A stretch of 41,913 bases of DNA from the IMG/VR virus record IMGVR_UViG_3300020027_000018, positions 1 through 41,913 of that record. One strand, 5' to 3'. The translations under genes were made by a program, and so were the position numbers. The notes under the pieces were generated by a model. The model was not told where the DNA came from. It made no database searches and saw nothing but the letters and a program-made list of their open reading frames with translations. Positions 18,471 through 25,119 of this stretch are shown here, one piece after another (the first letter of the stretch is position 1; each line of letters begins with the position of its first letter). This stretch comes from a virus.

Positions 18471-19835
18471 ATGGCATTTACAAAAAAGCAAAAAGCGGCT
18501 GTTAAAGCCATAGTTTCTTGTCACGAAACTGGAAAACCTGTAGGAAATTATTCTGCTCTTGTAGTATTAAGTGACGATGCTGGTATCACTTTCGGTTCTC
18601 ACCAATCTACTCATAAATCTGGCTCTCTGTATAAGATAGTTAAGATGTACTGTGACATATCTAATTCTAATGTATCAAAAGAGTTAGAAAAATATTTATC
18701 CGGCTTAAAAACCCCTGCTCAACGTCATAAATACGCAAAAGACGCTAATTTAAAGAAACTTTTAAAAGAGTCAGGTAATGACCCTTCTATGAGATTTGCA
18801 CAAGACAAAGTATTCGAAGTTAATTATTTTGAGCCAGCTGTGCATGCGGTCGAAGGCTCTGGATGGGTTAGCCCACTGTCTTTAGCGGTAGTCTATGATT
18901 CTATGATACAAGGTGGTTGGACAACGGTACGTGATAGAGTATCCGCAGCTAGTGAAAAAGAATGGATTAAAAAATATGTTGCTGCTCGTAGACGGTGGCT
19001 ATCAGGCAGTTCACGGCAAGTTGTTAGAAATTCAGTTTATCGAATGAAAACGTTCGAAGATTTAATAGCTAAAAATAATTGGGATTTAAATACTCCTATG
19101 ATTGTTCATGGAGTTACTATAACTGATTCTCATTTGTCTGTTTGGATGACCGGTGAAAACTCTAGTAAACCTGTTACTGAAATAGGTGAAGTGGAAAGTG
19201 TTGATATATCCGCACCTATACAAAATTTCTTTTTAGGAAATACAGAAGGAATTGCGGATGAGAATACAGCAGGAGGAAGTTGGGAGGAGGGTGATAGCAT
19301 AGAAGTTATAGAAGATACTGATGAAGCTGGTCTTACTGAGTTTGTTCCTCTTGTTCCTGAAGAAACTGTACCAGATAATAAAGTCACAGGAGACCCTCCA
19401 AAAGCAGGTGAACCAGTGCCGGACAAGGCAGCAGAAGAAGGAGAGGCTATTGTAGGAGGAAGACCTCAAGACCCTCCTGTTATAATAGAGCCAAAGCAGC
19501 CTGAAGTTACTAGCGGATGGAGTACTTGGAAGACTACAATAGCTGGATTTTTTGGTACGATAGGAGTTTCTGCAGCGTCAGCTGGTACGTGGTTATGGGG
19601 AGCTATACAGGACCCGGGTTCGGCAAGATTTTTCCTAGTCTTTGCAATGGCTGCCGTTATTCTAGCCGGTATAATTGGAATAGTTTACTTGATAATTAGA
19701 GCTGTAGATAAAAGTAGACGTGAAAACCATGCTTATCAGATTACAGTTAAAGAACTTGAATTAAAAAGTATGCCAGACAGATATAATGTGAAAGTGGATA
19801 GAAGAGCTGAATCGAGAGAGGAATCAGATAAATAA
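18471..19835 (+). CDS. Endolysin: GH46 chitosanase-like hydrolase with C-terminal membrane segments
   Basis: Residues 1-210 resemble the chitosanase-like (GH46-type) peptidoglycan hydrolases of phages: an acid in SCHETGKP (Glu19), then DDAGITFGSHQST (Asp35/36) and a long helical domain ending near AARRRWLSG. A linker rich in Pro, Glu and Ala follows (about 235-345). Residues about 350-410 hold a Gly/Ala amphipathic stretch and one clear membrane helix (FFLVFAMAAVILAGIIGIVY). A cytoplasmic-type basic tail follows. At 454 residues it is long for an endolysin. The C-terminal membrane region could tether it to the inner membrane or act as a pinholin-like element. AAGGAG sits upstream of the ATG. 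The small membrane proteins downstream complete a lysis module. Confidence 0.8.
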   Translation: MAFTKKQKAAVKAIVSCHETGKPVGNYSALVVLSDDAGITFGSHQSTHKSGSLYKIVKMYCDISNSNVSKELEKYLSGLKTPAQRHKYAKDANLKKLLKESGNDPSMRFAQDKVFEVNYFEPAVHAVEGSGWVSPLSLAVVYDSMIQGGWTTVRDRVSAASEKEWIKKYVAARRRWLSGSSRQVVRNSVYRMKTFEDLIAKNNWDLNTPMIVHGVTITDSHLSVWMTGENSSKPVTEIGEVESVDISAPIQNFFLGNTEGIADENTAGGSWEEGDSIEVIEDTDEAGLTEFVPLVPEETVPDNKVTGDPPKAGEPVPDKAAEEGEAIVGGRPQDPPVIIEPKQPEVTSGWSTWKTTIAGFFGTIGVSAASAGTWLWGAIQDPGSARFFLVFAMAAVILAGIIGIVYLIIRAVDKSRRENHAYQITVKELELKSMPDRYNVKVDRRAESREESDK

Positions 19836-19841
19836 TAAATT

Positions 19842-20204
19842 ATGTATACTGTAGCACATGAGTTTACTTTTGAAATAAATCAAGACGGGAGACTTCTAAA
19901 GTTTGTAGGACAGCTTATATTTAAAAATAGTAAATTGAATGATATAGGAAGTTTAAATAATGACGATGATATGGATAAGTTCGGTGTAATCCTAAATCAA
20001 CAACTTCATCTTCCTAATTACTGGACATTAGAGATACTGGCACAAACTCTGTTTGAAAAAATAAGACCTATATACAGTACTTTATTTGCATTAAATATTT
20101 ATTTATCGAGTAGCCCATCGAGAGTGGCTGAGTACAGTTTAGAGTCTAATTTAAATTATAACGGTTTTGAAGATATATTAGAATTAGAAAATATAATAGG
20201 ATAA
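19842..20204 (+). CDS. Hypothetical protein (120 aa), weakly QueD-like
   Basis: Family uncertain. The order of features (HEFTFEIN at the start, a beta-hairpin, LPNYWTLEILAQTLFEKI, then a final strand with RVAEYSLE) recalls 6-carboxytetrahydropterin synthase (QueD/PTPS) fold proteins, where PTxENLA and a late Glu follow the same order. The zinc-binding HGH and the catalytic Cys cannot be found, so any relationship would be to an inactive member. It lies seven bases after the endolysin gene and three before the KTSC-like gene. No membrane segment is visible. Confidence 0.65.
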   Translation: MYTVAHEFTFEINQDGRLLKFVGQLIFKNSKLNDIGSLNNDDDMDKFGVILNQQLHLPNYWTLEILAQTLFEKIRPIYSTLFALNIYLSSSPSRVAEYSLESNLNYNGFEDILELENIIG

Positions 20205-20206
20205 TT

Positions 20207-20485
20207 ATGGGTAAGTTAAGATTGGAAGGAATTTCGGATTCAATAGAAGAATTACAGTATAATACTAGTGGAGAATTATATGTAAAATTTTATGAGAACG
20301 ATTTAATATACAAATATAAAAATATTGAAATAGATAAATTTGCTGATATTCAAAGAAGCTACGATATTCTTACTAAAAGACGAATCAAAGGAACGTTGGA
20401 TGATAACGTAAAACAGAAGTGGTCAATAGGAAAATTCTTTAACAAAGAAATCAAAAATAAGAAGGAGTATACATGGAAGGATTAA
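20207..20485 (+). CDS. KTSC-domain-like protein (92 aa)
   Basis: The pattern IEELQYN...ELYVKFYENDLIYKY...IGKFFNKEIKNKKEY fits the KTSC domain: a small beta-rich fold ending in GxxFNxxIxxxY, seen in phage proteins and fused to lysyl-tRNA synthetases. Between strand and end it has an extra segment of about 15 residues. Its molecular role is not established. The end overlaps the next start by 13 bases, and the AAGGAG for that next gene lies inside it. Confidence 0.7.
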   Translation: MGKLRLEGISDSIEELQYNTSGELYVKFYENDLIYKYKNIEIDKFADIQRSYDILTKRRIKGTLDDNVKQKWSIGKFFNKEIKNKKEYTWKD

Positions 20486-20949
20486 AACGATTTTTTTCAT
20501 CTTTGCCTTTACCTGTTTGGATTGTATCTGCACTAGTCATTATAATAATTTTCTGGTGGGTAAGTGACGATATAGGCTCGTGGTGGGAGGGCAGACAGCG
20601 TACCAAATTTGACTCTGCGATAGCGGAACAACAAATAAAAATAGATAGTTTAGCTAAAGAACGAGATGACTTACTTCAAAGAGCGGTTTTAGCAGAGACA
20701 CGAGAGCAGGGTAAAATATTAGAGGCGGATTTATTACGACAAGAAGCTGCAAAACGCGGAGTAAATATACAAGCTGCACAAGATAAAATAGATGGAGCCA
20801 TTAAAGAATATTCTGAAAATCTTGAAATTATTGAGAAAGTTAAAACAGGTGAAATTTCTAAATTAGAGTTATGTCAATTTCAGTGTCAAGAAAGTGCAGC
20901 ACAAGGCTATCCATGCAGAGTTAATTATTGTGCCAAGTTCAAGGAGTAA
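20473..20949 (+). CDS. Inner-membrane coiled-coil protein, i-spanin-like
   Basis: One N-terminal membrane helix (about residues 14-32, WIVSALVIIIIFWW) is followed by a charged coiled coil to about residue 125. A Cys-rich end carries four Cys in about 22 residues (CQFQCQ...PCRVNYC). This is the topology of the inner-membrane spanin subunit (Rz-like), which links inner and outer membranes during lysis. Its location just after the endolysin supports that. The Cys-rich tail is not typical of Rz and may form disulphides in the periplasm. A strong AAGGAG precedes the ATG. Confidence 0.65.
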   Translation: MEGLKRFFSSLPLPVWIVSALVIIIIFWWVSDDIGSWWEGRQRTKFDSAIAEQQIKIDSLAKERDDLLQRAVLAETREQGKILEADLLRQEAAKRGVNIQAAQDKIDGAIKEYSENLEIIEKVKTGEISKLELCQFQCQESAAQGYPCRVNYCAKFKE

Positions 20950-20951
20950 GT

Positions 20952-21380
20952 ATGAAAAAATATTTATTGAGTATATTTGCGGTCTTAATGTTTTGTACAA
21001 TTAATGTATCAGCCCAAACAGATGACGAGTTCGATTTAATACAAAGAGCTCAAATGATAGCTGAAATTAAAAAATTACGTACTGAAAATACAGCAAAAGA
21101 TACAATTATAGCAGAACAAAAATCTACTATTGAGGTCTATAAAAAATTAGATGGAGTTCAAGAGTCTCGTATTCTAGATTTAAAAGAAGCTTTAAAGTTT
21201 AGAACTGAAGCCGGAAATATAGATGTTAAAATTGAAACTATGTATAAAGACCAAATATTTGACTATAAAGCTGAAGTTAATAGATTACGTACTGAAAACG
21301 ATAAACTAAGAAAATCTCGGGATAGACGTAGTTTGATTATGGGGATAGTAGGAGCTGCTGCAGGAGCATTAATATTTTAA
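20952..21380 (+). CDS. Secreted coiled-coil protein, possible spanin partner
   Basis: I place the start at the ATG at 20952, with AAGGAG at 20941-20946, not at in-frame codons upstream. The first 20 residues form a signal peptide ending VSA before QTDDEF. No lipobox Cys follows, so it is not an obvious o-spanin lipoprotein. The mature part is a Lys/Glu-rich coiled coil containing RLRTEND repeats and ends with a hydrophobic helix, SLIMGIVGAAAGALIF. A periplasmic coiled coil anchored at its C-terminus next to an i-spanin-like gene suggests a unimolecular or paired spanin, but this is inference. Its stop overlaps the next start (TAATG). Confidence 0.65.
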   Translation: MKKYLLSIFAVLMFCTINVSAQTDDEFDLIQRAQMIAEIKKLRTENTAKDTIIAEQKSTIEVYKKLDGVQESRILDLKEALKFRTEAGNIDVKIETMYKDQIFDYKAEVNRLRTENDKLRKSRDRRSLIMGIVGAAAGALIF

Positions 21381-22081
21381 TGAGTAATACTAGTTGGATA
21401 GAATGGTTTTGGTACTGGATGAGTCAAACAGGGGATGACTGGCATACAATTGCATGGGCAGTTGACAATAATCCTCTTGTTATAGCTCTCATTATAGGTT
21501 CTGGAGCTGTACTTTCTATTTCTTTTTTTGTAATAGCTGTTTTAACTGCCTATGGTGCAAAAACTCAGGGGTTTTTTTCAACAGGTCATAAAAGAGTGGT
21601 AATTTGGTTCATACTTTTTCTAACACTTTGCGGAGTATTGTTTGCTGCTAAAATAGGTTTATTTTTTATCCCTTTGTTTTGGGTCTATGGAGCGATTAAA
21701 CTTATAACTGCATCTAGCATGCTAGGTACAGTTATAATGTATATTCGATACTTCAAAGATATAATGAATGTACCTACTCGATTAGAATGGGATAAAGTTC
21801 TTAGAGATAAGGCAGAAGCTGAGAGAAAGATTACTTTACTTACTGACCATTTAGATATATGGACTGATGAGGTTAATAACCATATAGAGATTCTTAAACA
21901 ACAGCATGACGAGCTGGCCACTACTCTTTCGGATAAAGGAATTCCTGTATCGACAATAGAAGATTCAGAGATTCATAGAACGTCTGATACAAACAGACAA
22001 CAAGCCCTTAATTCACTAGAAAAAATAAGAAGAGAGCTTAAAGTTTTAGCTGAAAATATAACTGACTTAGAGAAAATGTAA
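21380..22081 (+). CDS. Ethylene-receptor-like membrane domain protein without kinase
   Basis: About four membrane helices lie between residues 30 and 125, followed by a coiled coil (about 135-190). The block from FILFLTLCG through WVYGAIKLITASSMLG to MNVP resembles the three-helix membrane domain of ethylene-receptor-like and cyanobacterial histidine kinases (CGxTH ... W..G..K..TA..S ... LP). The first copper ligand position is kept (Cys84), but the His four residues later is Phe88, so copper or ethylene binding is not expected. No HisKA or ATPase domain follows. In position it sits where a holin would be expected, so a holin-like pore is the main alternative. Confidence 0.6.
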   Translation: MSNTSWIEWFWYWMSQTGDDWHTIAWAVDNNPLVIALIIGSGAVLSISFFVIAVLTAYGAKTQGFFSTGHKRVVIWFILFLTLCGVLFAAKIGLFFIPLFWVYGAIKLITASSMLGTVIMYIRYFKDIMNVPTRLEWDKVLRDKAEAERKITLLTDHLDIWTDEVNNHIEILKQQHDELATTLSDKGIPVSTIEDSEIHRTSDTNRQQALNSLEKIRRELKVLAENITDLEKM

Positions 22082-22557
22082 TGATGTATATACTTACCAT
22101 ATTTTTGCTTCAAGCGACTAATACCGCACAGTGGCCTTCTGGACTACCTTCTGGGTGGACAATAATAGGGTGGGTAGTAGCTGTACTTGTAGCTCTCATG
22201 TACTTCTTTTCTGGTTATCTACAAAATATATCAAGTGGACGAAAAGATTTACTAGAAGTAAATGAAAAAAAATTAGTTGAAATAATCAAAGAAAAAGATG
22301 AGTCTCAATTTCTAAATAAAGAACTGCAAAAACAGTTAGAAAAACTAGAAAAAGATAAAAATGATGTAGAGAAAGATAAAACTATGCTTATGAGAGAGCA
22401 TCATCAACTTCTTGAAATATCAGTTGCAGATTTACACACACTTAAGAACAACGCTAAACTAATAGAGGCTTTAGAGGAAGAAGTTAATCGTTATAGGGAA
22501 GATAAAGGCCTATCTCCTAAAGCAAAATCAAAATTTAATATAAGAGCGGACGAATAA
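22081..22557 (+). CDS. Membrane-anchored coiled-coil protein (158 aa)
   Basis: A hydrophobic N-terminal segment and one clear membrane helix (about residues 27-45, TIIGWVVAVLVALMYFFSGY) are followed by a Lys/Glu-rich coiled coil covering most of the remainder. The helix is preceded by a short outside-facing loop, so the coiled coil is probably cytoplasmic. The first ATG overlaps the upstream stop (TAATG) and a second ATG follows directly. Function unknown. Its coiled coil could pair with that of the neighbouring membrane protein or of the 23104 gene product. Confidence 0.7.
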   Translation: MMYILTIFLLQATNTAQWPSGLPSGWTIIGWVVAVLVALMYFFSGYLQNISSGRKDLLEVNEKKLVEIIKEKDESQFLNKELQKQLEKLEKDKNDVEKDKTMLMREHHQLLEISVADLHTLKNNAKLIEALEEEVNRYREDKGLSPKAKSKFNIRADE

Positions 22558-22559
22558 TA

Positions 22560-23120
22560 ATGTTCCATAAAGATGAGATTGAAGGTACGCCTTGCTCTGA
22601 ATATAGACCAAAGGTGTTATTAGCACAATCCAATAAAGATGATTTAGAAAAAATAGCACACTGTGCAGAAGCATGTGATAAGTATAATTTTGTTTTAGCT
22701 AGTACAGGAACAGATATAATAAACAAAATAAATTCGGAATATTTTGATGCAGTCGTATTAGGATTAAAATTCCCAGACATAACTGGCTCAACAATAGCTT
22801 ATTTAATACATGAATTTGACCCTCTTATTTCTATAATCTTCCTCAGCTCTTATAATAGTAATATTCTTATATCCGTAGTCGAAGCTATTGGATGTAAATT
22901 TTTAGATAAAGCAGAAGCGATGGAGAATTTACCAGAGTTATGTGAATTTATATATCAGACCTCTATGGAAACTTCTTGTGAGAATGATAAACTTATCAGC
23001 AAAGAATTTGTAAATGACAGACGAAACACATATAAGCAATATGAAAAGCTTAGTCTGCCAAAAAGTATAGCGGAGGTTGTAAGTTTAAGGAGAAATGTAA
23101 GTTATGCCGGAAGTAAATAA
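22560..23120 (+). CDS. Degenerate receiver (REC)-like protein
   Basis: Residues 16-125 follow the receiver-domain order: KVLLAQSNKDD (strand 1), a helix, FVLASTGTDII, then FDAVVLGLKFPDITG (strand 3). IIFLSS (strand 4) and GCKFLDKAEAM (strand 5) follow. The switch Ser96 and Lys117 are present. The phosphoacceptor Asp that should sit at the end of strand 3 is Gly68, and the acidic pair after strand 1 is Gln-Ser. It is therefore a pseudo-receiver that should not take up phosphate. A helical tail of about 60 residues follows, with no DNA-binding domain seen. It lies between two membrane coiled-coil genes in the lysis module and overlaps the next gene by 17 bases. Confidence 0.72.
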   Translation: MFHKDEIEGTPCSEYRPKVLLAQSNKDDLEKIAHCAEACDKYNFVLASTGTDIINKINSEYFDAVVLGLKFPDITGSTIAYLIHEFDPLISIIFLSSYNSNILISVVEAIGCKFLDKAEAMENLPELCEFIYQTSMETSCENDKLISKEFVNDRRNTYKQYEKLSLPKSIAEVVSLRRNVSYAGSK

Positions 23121-23361
23121 ATCAAATTCAAATAAATTAGTAGTTGCGGTTTTACTGTTTTTAGTAGTAGGGTTTTTAATGAGTACATTTACAAGCTACA
23201 CTCAAAACTCAGACTTACAAACAGGTCTTGAATCTCGAAAAACAGTAGGAGATGAAATTCTTAGGTTAACTCAAGAACATTCGGAAGAATTAAAAGTTTT
23301 AAAAGACGAAATGCAAAAATTAAAAAATAATTGCAGTAATACTGGAAATAACTCTAGATAA
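23104..23361 (+). CDS. Small membrane protein with coiled coil (85 aa)
   Basis: A single membrane helix at about residues 12-29 (VVAVLLFLVVGFLMSTF) is followed by a short coiled coil rich in Glu, Lys and Leu. It overlaps the receiver-like gene, so the two are probably translationally coupled. Length and layout would fit a small holin/antiholin or an adaptor for the neighbouring coiled-coil proteins. Family not recognised. Confidence 0.65.
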   Translation: MPEVNKSNSNKLVVAVLLFLVVGFLMSTFTSYTQNSDLQTGLESRKTVGDEILRLTQEHSEELKVLKDEMQKLKNNCSNTGNNSR

Positions 23362-23401
23362 GTGCTATTATACAGGTATCTTTTGCAAAAGGAGAATAAT
23401 T

Positions 23402-23683
23402 ATGGCAAGAAATAAAGCAGTTAAAGCTACACCTCAATACAAGTCAACTAAACTATCTTCCACTGGAGGAAGTGCGTTAGTATCTGACCATAGTGTTGCT
23501 AGAGACGGAAGAAAGCAGATTGAAGGTATTTCAACTGCACGTCATCATACAGTTAAACCATCGTCCAGTAGTGGTACAATCGGTAAAGGGCAGCCTCTTA
23601 AGACCGCAAGTGGTGTAAGAGAGCATCAAACAAGCGATAAACCGCTTGGTAAGGTGTATCGTAGAAGCTCACCAAAAAATTAA
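23402..23683 (+). CDS. Basic Ser/Thr/Lys-rich protein (93 aa)
   Basis: Highly basic, low in hydrophobic residues and probably disordered; no family recognised. AAGGAG lies directly before the ATG. A possible promoter (TGGAAA, 17 bases, TATTAT ending near 23371) lies in the 40-base gap upstream, and a strong hairpin follows the stop. It may therefore be made as its own short transcript. Composition suggests nucleic-acid binding, which is inference only. Confidence 0.65.
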   Translation: MARNKAVKATPQYKSTKLSSTGGSALVSDHSVARDGRKQIEGISTARHHTVKPSSSSGTIGKGQPLKTASGVREHQTSDKPLGKVYRRSSPKN

Positions 23684-23688
23684 CTAAC

Positions 23689-23716
23689 TTTAGGGCAGAA
23701 GAAATTCTGCCCTAAA
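23689..23716 (+). terminator. Strong hairpin after the lysis/tail operon
   Basis: Perfect 12-base-pair stem (arms 23689-23700 and 23705-23716) closed by a GAAA tetraloop, directly after the stop of the basic protein gene. There is no run of T after it, so it may work with a factor or as an mRNA 3'-end stabiliser. It marks the end of the plus-strand late block. Confidence 0.75.
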
Positions 23717-23764
23717 CTATCTCACCTTATTTAAACTATTCCCATCTAAACTGTTGTAATCTAT

Positions 23765-24427
23765 ATGAATGAATTAAAAACTGTCACAGTAGACATTGAT
23801 TCAATATTTCAAGACCCTGAAAACGCTCGAACCCATTCCGACGAACAGCTAGAATATATAGCCGCTAGTTTGAAGAGATTTGGACAACAAAAACCTTTAA
23901 TTGTAAGTAAAGATAACGTAATAGTAGCAGGCAATGGAACCCATTTAGCTGCTCGTGACATACTGAGTTGGGACTCAATATCAATAATTACAACAGATTT
24001 ATCCGTTGAAGAGGCACGTGCATACGGAATTGCCGACAATCAGATAGCGAGTAAATCAGATTGGGACTTATCAACTCTTACCCGACACATAAAAGACATG
24101 GCTCAGTGGAACCCACTCCAAGACTGGAAAGCCATAGGCTTTTCTAATGACATAATAGACCCGCTTGTACAAGAAGAACCTGACAGCTCCACAGCACTTA
24201 CGGATTTTCTTGAAGGAAATAACTCTAAATCAGTAGAAGATGAAAAACCTGTCATGGCTCCTCCTATAAAAGTTACTGAAGAGCAGCGTGATATAATTAA
24301 TCAAGCCGTAAATATAGTTCGACTTACAGAAGGTGATTATACTATGAGTGAAGGTAGAGCGATTGAACTTATCTCAGGTGATTTCTTGGGAGGCTTTTCT
24401 CATACTGAAGAAGTTGAAACTGTCTAA
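23765..24427 (+). CDS. ParB/Srx-like nuclease-domain protein
   Basis: Residues 1-120 match the phage ParB-like domain: SIFQDPENARTHSDEQLEYI, then SLKRFGQQKPLIV and VIVAGNGTHLAA, followed by EEARAYGIADNQIA. In phages this domain usually lies beside terminase or methylase genes and may be a nuclease or a DNA-binding regulator. The C-terminal 100 residues are acidic and not recognised. There is no clear ribosome site before the ATG. It stands between the terminator-like hairpin and the promoter of the phosphoesterase locus. Confidence 0.82.
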   Translation: MNELKTVTVDIDSIFQDPENARTHSDEQLEYIAASLKRFGQQKPLIVSKDNVIVAGNGTHLAARDILSWDSISIITTDLSVEEARAYGIADNQIASKSDWDLSTLTRHIKDMAQWNPLQDWKAIGFSNDIIDPLVQEEPDSSTALTDFLEGNNSKSVEDEKPVMAPPIKVTEEQRDIINQAVNIVRLTEGDYTMSEGRAIELISGDFLGGFSHTEEVETV

Positions 24428-24438
24428 AAACATTTAAC

Positions 24439-24468
24439 TTGATTGTTTTCTTATATTTATGATATACT
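24439..24468 (+). promoter_or_regulatory. Candidate sigma70 promoter of the phosphoesterase locus
   Basis: TTGATT at 24439-24444, an 18-base spacer and TATACT at 24463-24468, in the gap after the ParB-like gene. RNA would start near 24475, before AAGGA and the ATG at 24504. The promoter and ribosome site now serve only a 12-codon remnant, with the intact gene displaced downstream by the HNH gene. Confidence 0.55.
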
Positions 24469-24503
24469 ATAAAAGATAAGATTCAAAAACAAGGAATTTA
24501 TTT

Positions 24504-24542
24504 ATGTTAGAAATTTTTGTATCAGATATTCACTTCCCTTAG
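24504..24542 (+). pseudogene. Truncated 5' end of a metallophosphoesterase gene
   Basis: With AAGGA upstream, this frame encodes MLEIFVSDIHFP and then stops at TAG. The intact gene at 25120 begins MLEIFISDVHLP. The first 15 bases are identical, and the next six codons all differ but encode the same or similar residues. The remnant ends exactly where the opposite-strand HNH gene ends (24539). It is the promoter-proximal original or imported start of the phosphoesterase, cut off by the HNH insertion. Confidence 0.85.
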
Positions 24543-25069
24543 AGTTGATGAGGACATATACCTATTCTATGTTTTGCAAAATTACAGTTCATACATAGGA
24601 TTTGTATATCATCTCTTTTATGTTTAAGTAACTTGCTGTACGTATTGTTACGAAACGAAGTTTTTCTTTCTACATTACCATCGTTATTAATATGGTCTAC
24701 AGTAAGAAAAGCTGGATTAGATTCTTGGCAACACTTACAACTTGTTCCGTACATTTCAAGAACTTGTTTAAATAGTTTCCAATTATACTTTGCAAAGTAG
24801 CCTTTCTCAAACATTTTAATTTGAGACTGAGTAAGAAGATTTATATGAGTCTTACAATAAACATCAGTAATAGCAGGTTCGTTACACTCTCTACAAGATT
24901 TAGAGATTTTGCGAGATTCTCTAAGTTTTTCTCTACAGTCTTTTTGCTTAATGTAGCAAGGTTCGCAGAAATTAAAGGAGTTATAGTTAGGTCTACATCC
25001 GCAGTTAGTGCATAGACCTTTTACTTTCATTTGTTTACGCCATTCTTTTCGATATTCATTTCTAGTCAT
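24539..25069 (-). CDS. HNH homing-like endonuclease
   Basis: The 176-residue protein has an N-terminal zinc ribbon (CTNCGCRPNY with FCEPCY) and a second Cys pair (CRECNEP with YCKTH). The C-terminal HNH core has CKCCQESNPAFLTVDHINND near residues 110-130, and ILCMNCNFAKHRIG completes the fold. This is the common free-standing phage HNH type. It is encoded opposite to its neighbours and separates the phosphoesterase promoter and start remnant from the intact gene. The last bases of its reading frame touch the end of the duplicated fragment. All zinc and HNH residues are present, so it may be active. Confidence 0.88.
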   Translation of the reverse strand: MTRNEYRKEWRKQMKVKGLCTNCGCRPNYNSFNFCEPCYIKQKDCREKLRESRKISKSCRECNEPAITDVYCKTHINLLTQSQIKMFEKGYFAKYNWKLFKQVLEMYGTSCKCCQESNPAFLTVDHINNDGNVERKTSFRNNTYSKLLKHKRDDIQILCMNCNFAKHRIGICPHQL

Positions 25070-25119
25070 ACAGACAGTATAAACTGGAAAGTGAACAAAC
25101 GCAAGTTATACGAATTATT

